Below, one piece after another: positions 58,770-64,000 of a stretch of 64,000 bases of DNA. This DNA is from Laccaria trichodermophora (lineage: Eukaryota; Basidiomycota; Agaricomycetes; Agaricales; Hydnangiaceae): contig JACTVC010000026.1 of assembly GCA_018417955.1 (NCBI GenBank), positions 372,001 through 436,000 of the forward strand, written 5' to 3'. Both the position numbers and the translations under genes were made by a program. The notes beneath the pieces were generated by a model that saw only the letters and a program-made list of their open reading frames with translations, did not search any database and was not told the DNA's origin. Numbering within the stretch: the stretch's first letter is position 1; the number at the start of each line of letters is the position of its first letter.

Positions 58770-59110
58770 TCTTTCCCCCTCTCATACCACCCCCTCCCCC
58801 TCCCTCTTTCCCTCTTTATATCACTCAACCCCATTCCCCTCCCTCCCCTCTCCATCACCCCATTCCCCTCCCTCCCCTCTCCATCACCCCATTCCCCTCC
58901 CTCCCCTCTCCATCACCCTCTTCCCTTCCCTACCCCTTCACCACTCCCCTCTCCATCACTCCCCTCTGTCCACCATTCCCTCCCTCCCTCCATAACTCTT
59001 CCCTCCTTCCTACCCCTTTCCTTGTCTATTCCTTGTCCATACCCCTTTCCTTCCCCACTGCCTTGTCTTTCACCCACACCCTTTCCCTGTCCCCACCTCA
59101 CTGTCCCCCC
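58770..59110. repeat. Pyrimidine-rich tract with a 31-bp tandem repeat
   Basis: The plus strand is nearly all C and T. CCTCCCCTCTCCATCACCCC recurs about every 31 bp in 58835-58925 (three to four copies). It mirrors the purine-rich tracts at 27.7 and 28.3 kb. Confidence 0.8.
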
Positions 59111-59119
59111 TTCTTTAGA

Positions 59120-61340
59120 TATAGACTGTATGTTAATTTGTAGTAAAATACATCCTATGTAATAAAATACATCCCATGTCTTTGAATATATTCAATACCT
59201 TACAATTCAAGCTCTTAACTTCAAATTTTATCAGGAAAAGTGGTCAGAATGATGTTGGAGTGACTTGAGTCACATAACTTGTAAATTCCTGTGGATTCCT
59301 GCAGATTCCTACAGGATTACTGCAGGAATAGGTGGGGCACTGTAAAGTACTGATGGACCCTACTGAGCCATGTTGTGATCTCTGTGACCCATCCCTTCTA
59401 CACCAAACACAACCTGGACCCCCCTCCTCCAAAAGTGTAGCAACAGCAATGAGGCAAGATGAAATGGCATAATATGTGCAGCATAACTTGCACAAATGGC
59501 ATTCCCAGAGGCTTTCCAAGTGTGACTTTAGATGTGCAATGTTTGCAATCATGTATGACATACCCTGAACCAACCTCTGTACTCAGCTACTCCATCAACA
59601 CTGATACTGATGTGACTGCAACAGAATCCTTATGCACATCTGGCATATAAATTACACCAACAATATCTCTGGCAACAGCCTCACACCCCCATTGCATCCA
59701 ACACTCCCTCCATCAGAGATCATCCAGTAGTCTAGCTGGTTTCTTTTGTTTGAGATCATATATGTTCCCATTACCCAACACCTCCTTGTTAAAGCCACTA
59801 TGTGCCACTGGAAAATGAATACATCAAGTGCTACAAATACATAATGTTGTTTTGATGGCCGATCTTGTTCCAAAGAGAGTGTGATGTGAGGGAAAGTCTT
59901 CATGGAATCATTCAACCTGTTTTTTTTTTCTAAGTCCATTGTCACACTTTACTGGTCCTGCCAAAATTGTGACAGTGTTGACCAGTCAGTATGGTAACTA
60001 CTCTTTTTTCACTCTCCACTCACCACAACAAACAGTACACATCACCAAGTAACTCTGTTAAAGTGTTACTGCACCAACTGGCTCAGAAGTCTAATAATAT
60101 TGTGCTTTTGTGGTTATGTGATACATTTATGAATGCCTGGGTTCAATCCTTGCTCATGTATTTATTTTTTATTAGTATAATAACAGAGTAATACTCATGT
60201 CATACCCAGTTCTGTTCAGTGTCACTCAGCACTGAGTGAACTGATCAGTGCTGAGTAACTCTGAGTGGGGCCATTGCTAAGCTGCTTTACAGCCAAAATG
60301 GCTGAGAAAGGAGGAATATTAATTCTGATCAGTGCTGATCAGAAAAATCCTCTTGCCAATCAGTGCCAATCAGCACTGATCAGAACATGTGGGGAAGAGA
60401 CAAGACCTCACATGTATGGGGGATGTAGGGGTGTTATTGAATGTGTTAAGTATGTTGATGCTACACAGTGTGAGGGAAGTTTTTGATTGAAAAGTAGTTG
60501 ATTTCATAACTGTGTCAACATGAGCCTTCTTGTGTGATTTTGAAGATAATTCCTGGGTGGTCATTTTTGTGAGAGGTGTTGCAATAGCTGTATGCTTCTT
60601 TACCTGAGGAAGTTGCTGCAATGTCTGGGCACTTTTTCAGTGATGCAGACCTGCAATTTGAACCAGAGCATGCTGCCCCTGATCTGGATTCACTGAACAA
60701 GTATGAAGGTTGAGAGGTGTTTACTCTGCTTGATCTAGTTTGCGAAGGGGGAATAAAATTCTCAGTAGTTGACAATGGTAAGGGGTCCTTGGCTTGTCTG
60801 GCCAGATTGTGTTGATTTCCCAGTGTCCACCTTTGTTATGGGTGTTCTGTGAGTATAGTATATATCAGTAATGCTCACCAACACAGAGTAAATCTGGTGA
60901 GACATGTAGAGCCTGGATTAGTGTAATGTGCAAAGGTGTGATGACCTTCTCAAACTAGAAGTATACGAGCATGTCCTAGCAAAGGTTATTAATATCACAG
61001 AAATCTGTAATGACAACCTCTGCTCTTTCCTAGGAAATCCACAGGAAGTTGGAGTATGGGCATGTAGTCTAGGTCAGAAGTCTGAGACCTTGGTAGTTGG
61101 TTTCTGGCATCTGTTCTCTCAAAGTGGGACATTAGTAAAGAGACTCTTATCAACACTACTTACCTTTCTAAGAGGGAAGTACAATATCATGTCTCAAGCC
61201 AGTGAAAGCACCAGTGGTAGTGATTGAAAAAAGAGTAAAGAACCACATGTGTACACAACATATAAAAACTGTAGCCACATGACTTCCTATATGACTAATC
61301 TAAAGTCAGGTGTTCATTGAGATGAATAGAAAGTGGAAAG
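59120..61340. other. Stretch without a supported gene
   Basis: Short frames only, the longest 60928-61227 plus at 99 codons and 59244-59573 minus at 109 codons. None shows a family motif. A fragment readable as LPEEVAAMSGHFFSDADL near 60605-60660 plus may be a relic exon of a transposon or another gene, but it cannot be extended. Short words CAGTGCTGA/CTGATCAG recur at 60230-60385. Confidence 0.35.
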
Positions 61341-61350
61341 TATATCTACA

Positions 61351-64000
61351 CTAAGGAGTTGAATCCCTTGGATAGCTGGATCCTTTGTTACAATAGAGAA
61401 TTGCTTCATGACCATCTTTCCTCTTCCTCATTAATGGCTTTCCAATGGTTCTATGGCCTGCATTTGATGCTGCCTGGAGTGCATTTCCATACTTCCCACC
61501 CTGTAGATTTACATCTGCCCCCTTCTCCAACAGCAGCTTTGCAAATGCCTCATGGCCTCTATATGATGCTGCCTGGAGTGCATTTCCATAGTCTCCTCCC
61601 TGTGCATTTACATCTGCTCCATTCTCCAGCAGCAGCTCAGCAATTGCCTTATGGCCTCTATATGATGCTGCATGCAATGCATTTTCAAATGGCCCCCCCT
61701 CTGCATTCACATCCACCCTCTTCTCCAATAGCAGCTTTATGATTGCCTCATAGCCCTGATATGATGCTGCCTGCAAAGAATTCCCATACTCTCCTCCTTG
61801 TGCATTTATATCTGCCCCCTTCTCTATCAACAACTTCACCATGGCCTCATGGCCTTCATATGATGCTGCCTGGAGGGCATTTCCATAGACTCCTCCTTGT
61901 GCATTTACATCTGCTCCCTTTTCCAACAGCAGCTTTGTAATGCCCTCATGGCCTCCACTTGCTGCTGCCTGGAGTGCATTTCCATAGTTGTCCCCCTGTG
62001 GATGTAAATTTGCTAACAGCAGCACATTCCCCATTGGCAGACTCTCAAAAATTCTATGACCCCCATCTGATGCTGCCTGTAATGCATTTCCAAGCTCTCC
62101 TTCTTGTGCATTTATATCTGCCCCCTTCTCTATCAACAACTTCACAATGGCCTCATGGCCTTTATATAATGCTGTCTGGAGGGCATTTCCATAGTATCCT
62201 CCTTGTGTGTTCACATCTGCTCCATTTTCCAACAGCAGCTTTGTAATGCCCTCATGGCCTCCATTTGCTGCTGCCTGGAGTGCATTTCCATACTTCCCTC
62301 CCTGTGCATTCACATGTGCTCCCTTCTCTAACAGCAGCTTTGTAATTGCCTCATAACCACCTCCACCTGCCCCCTTCCCTATTGACAGCTTCTCAAAAAT
62401 TCTATGACCCCCATTTGATGCTGCCTGTAATGCATTTCCAAACTCTCCTCCTTGTATATTTATATCTGCCCCCTTCTCTATCAACAATTTCACAATGGCC
62501 TCATGGCCTTTATATGATGCTGTCTGGAGGGCATTTCCATAGTCTCCTCCTTGTGCATTCACATCTGCTCCATTTTCCAACAGCAGCTTTGCAATGCCCT
62601 CATGGCCTCCATTTGATGCTGCCTGGAGTGCATTTCCATACTTCCCTCCCTGTGCATTTACATGTGCTCCCTTCTCTAACAGCAGCTTTGTAATTGCCTT
62701 GTGACCATCTCCAACTGCCCCCTTCTCTATTGACAGCTTCTCATAAATTGCATAACCTCCATTTGATGCTGCCTGTAATGCATTTCCAAACTCTCCTCCT
62801 TGTATATTTAGATCTGCCCCCTTCTCTATCAACAACTTTACAATGGCCTCATGACCTTTGTATGATGCTCTCTGAAGGGTATTTCCATAGTCTCCTCCCT
62901 GTGCATTTACATCTGCTCCCTTTTCCAACAGCAGCTTTGCAATACCCTCATGGCCTCCATTTGCTGCTGCCTGCAGTGCATTTCCATACTTCCCTCCCTG
63001 TCCATTTACATCTGCCCCCTTCTGTATCAAGAGCTTGACAATGGCGTGATTTCCTCCATTTGATGCTGCCTGTAATGCATTTCCAAACTCTCCTCCTTGT
63101 GCATTTATATCTGCTCCCTTCTCTATCAACAACTTCACAATGGCCTCATGGCCTTTATATGATGCACTCTGAAGAGTATTCTCCAACTGCAGCTTTTCCA
63201 TTGCCCCCCGCCCTCCAAATGATGGTAGTGCATTCATATAATTTCCTTTCTGTGTATTTACAATTGCTCCTTTCTTTAACAGCAGCTTTGCAATTGCCTC
63301 ATGACCTCTGATTGATGCAGCCTGGAGTGCATTTCTATAATATCCTCCTTGTGCATTTACATCTGCTCCTTTTTCCAACAACAATTGTGCAATTGCCTCA
63401 TGCCCTTCACATGATGCTGCCTGGAGTGCATTTCTATAAACTCCTCCCTGTGTATTTACATCTGCCCCCTTCTCCAACAGCAGCTTTGCAATTGCTTCAA
63501 GCCCTCCATATGATGCTGCCTGCAGTGCATTTCCACACCTCCCTCCCTGTGCATTTAAATCTGCCCCCTCTTCTATTAGATGCCATGCAGTTGCCCCATG
63601 ACCTCTATATGATGCTGCCTGAAGTGCATTTCCATACATCCCACCCTGTGCATTGACCTTTTCCCCCTTTTTTATTATGTCCTGTATCATTGCCTCATGA
63701 CCTTCATATGATGTTTCAGCCAGTCCAGCCAATGATGCATAATATAATGGGTCAGCAATATTAACCCTCTGCTTTTGTAGATCCATCTGGTCATAGTTGT
63801 CTATATCACAAAGTCAAACCCAGTTCAGAAAAGCAATATTTTCATCTGTCAGAAGCCTCATCATCAACACAAACACAGCTGATGACTGAGATTTCTTTTT
63901 GCCACTATCACATGCATGTCTAATCCAATACTTTGCAGCATATTTTGCCAGAGGGAAAGATGTTTGTACATTTACATCCAATGACTGAGGTGTACTGAAT
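61351..64000 (-). CDS. C-terminal part of a NACHT/ankyrin (NLR-like) protein, 5' end outside the window
   Basis: From the window edge the minus strand reads SFPLAKYAAKYWIRHA and DENIAFLNWV. A TGA at 63816-63814 is followed in the same frame by LCDIDNYDQMDLQ (ATG 63786) and about 800 codons of ankyrin repeats, ending at a stop at 61351. Fungal NLR-type proteins with a NACHT NTPase and ankyrin tail usually have an Arg at the TGA site, so CGA to TGA mutation is likely and the gene may be inactive. Repeats follow the 33-residue pattern (GHEAIAKLLLEKGADVNAQG, GNALQAAS), about 24 in number; some are eroded (GNYMNALPSFGG) or replaced by a GGHRIFEKLSIGKG variant. Such proteins are implicated in fungal non-self recognition. 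The NACHT domain would lie beyond 64000. Confidence 0.8.
61950..63200 (-). repeat. Higher-order repeat in the ankyrin region (about 348 bp)
   Basis: Blocks of three to four ankyrin units, ending in a deviant unit with FEKLSIGKGA or YEKLSIEKGA, recur about every 348 bp (opposite-strand landmarks near 62346 and 62694, and again in part near 61990). Nucleotide similarity between blocks exceeds that between neighbouring single units, so expansion happened in multi-repeat steps. Confidence 0.65.

Noticed and set aside
58735..59162. Three overlapping Ser/Pro/Leu-rich plus-strand frames of up to 134 codons
   Set aside because: Pyrimidine-rich tract with a 31-bp repeat; open in all three frames.
61359..63656. 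Series of plus-strand frames of 65-127 codons opposite the ankyrin gene
   Set aside because: Periodic shadows of the ankyrin coding strand, spaced by its repeat length.

Overview
This window looks like nuclear DNA of an Agaricomycete (mushroom-forming basidiomycete). The genes carry many short introns of about 45-70 nt with GTRAGT donors. The gene content is also typical of that group: an intact KDZ transposase, the end of a NACHT/ankyrin NLR-like gene, a P-loop GTPase family, and fungal ATG3, ALG12 and EGF-ABCG homologues. Order and species cannot be fixed from the sequence alone.

Layout. 1-19 kb: a patchwork of a segment present three times (about 1-960, 8.2-11.3 kb and 15.56-18.6 kb), a decayed ATG3 copy (1.0-2.47 kb), one apparently functional GTPase gene on the minus strand (6826-2939), and a broken GTPase copy (13.5-14.5 kb). 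19.5-26.8 kb: two conserved housekeeping-type genes transcribed divergently, an ABCG transporter with an extracellular EGF-like region (minus) and ALG12 (plus, one frameshift). 26.8-33.2 kb: gene-poor, with several tandem and low-complexity repeats and a dispersed repeat. 33.3-36.8 kb: a complete six-exon KDZ transposase. 37.0-52.6 kb: a gene block with two unrecognised large genes pointing away from each other and a small gene between them. The rightward gene is split by a recent gag/pol-free LTR element (47024-50893). 52.9-57.1 kb: more TACC/GGTA repeats and a palindromic repeat with a Tc1/mariner element inserted in one arm. 57-61 kb: low-complexity, no convincing gene. 61.35 kb to the end: C-terminal part of an ankyrin-repeat protein on the minus strand.

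Two structures stand out. (1) Six introns in the 37-52 kb block, spread over three transcription units on both strands, each contain exactly three RNA-type hairpins. All 18 share the same head (a 2-nt bulge, an upper stem GAC/GTC and a TCNTT-like pentaloop) on lower stems of differing sequence that stay paired by compensatory and G-U changes in the sense RNA. The distances to the splice sites are nearly constant. The rightward gene encodes an Arg/Gly-rich, RNA-binding-like tail behind an in-frame TGA. (2) Inside the GTPase gene, 28 tandem 70-bp units read on the coding strand as 67-nt introns (GTAAGT...CTGAC...ACAG) separated by single 3-nt spacers. The introns are almost invariant while the 3-nt spacers are highly variable, always in phase 0 and never a stop codon. 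Both are inferences from sequence pattern; RNA data would decide them.
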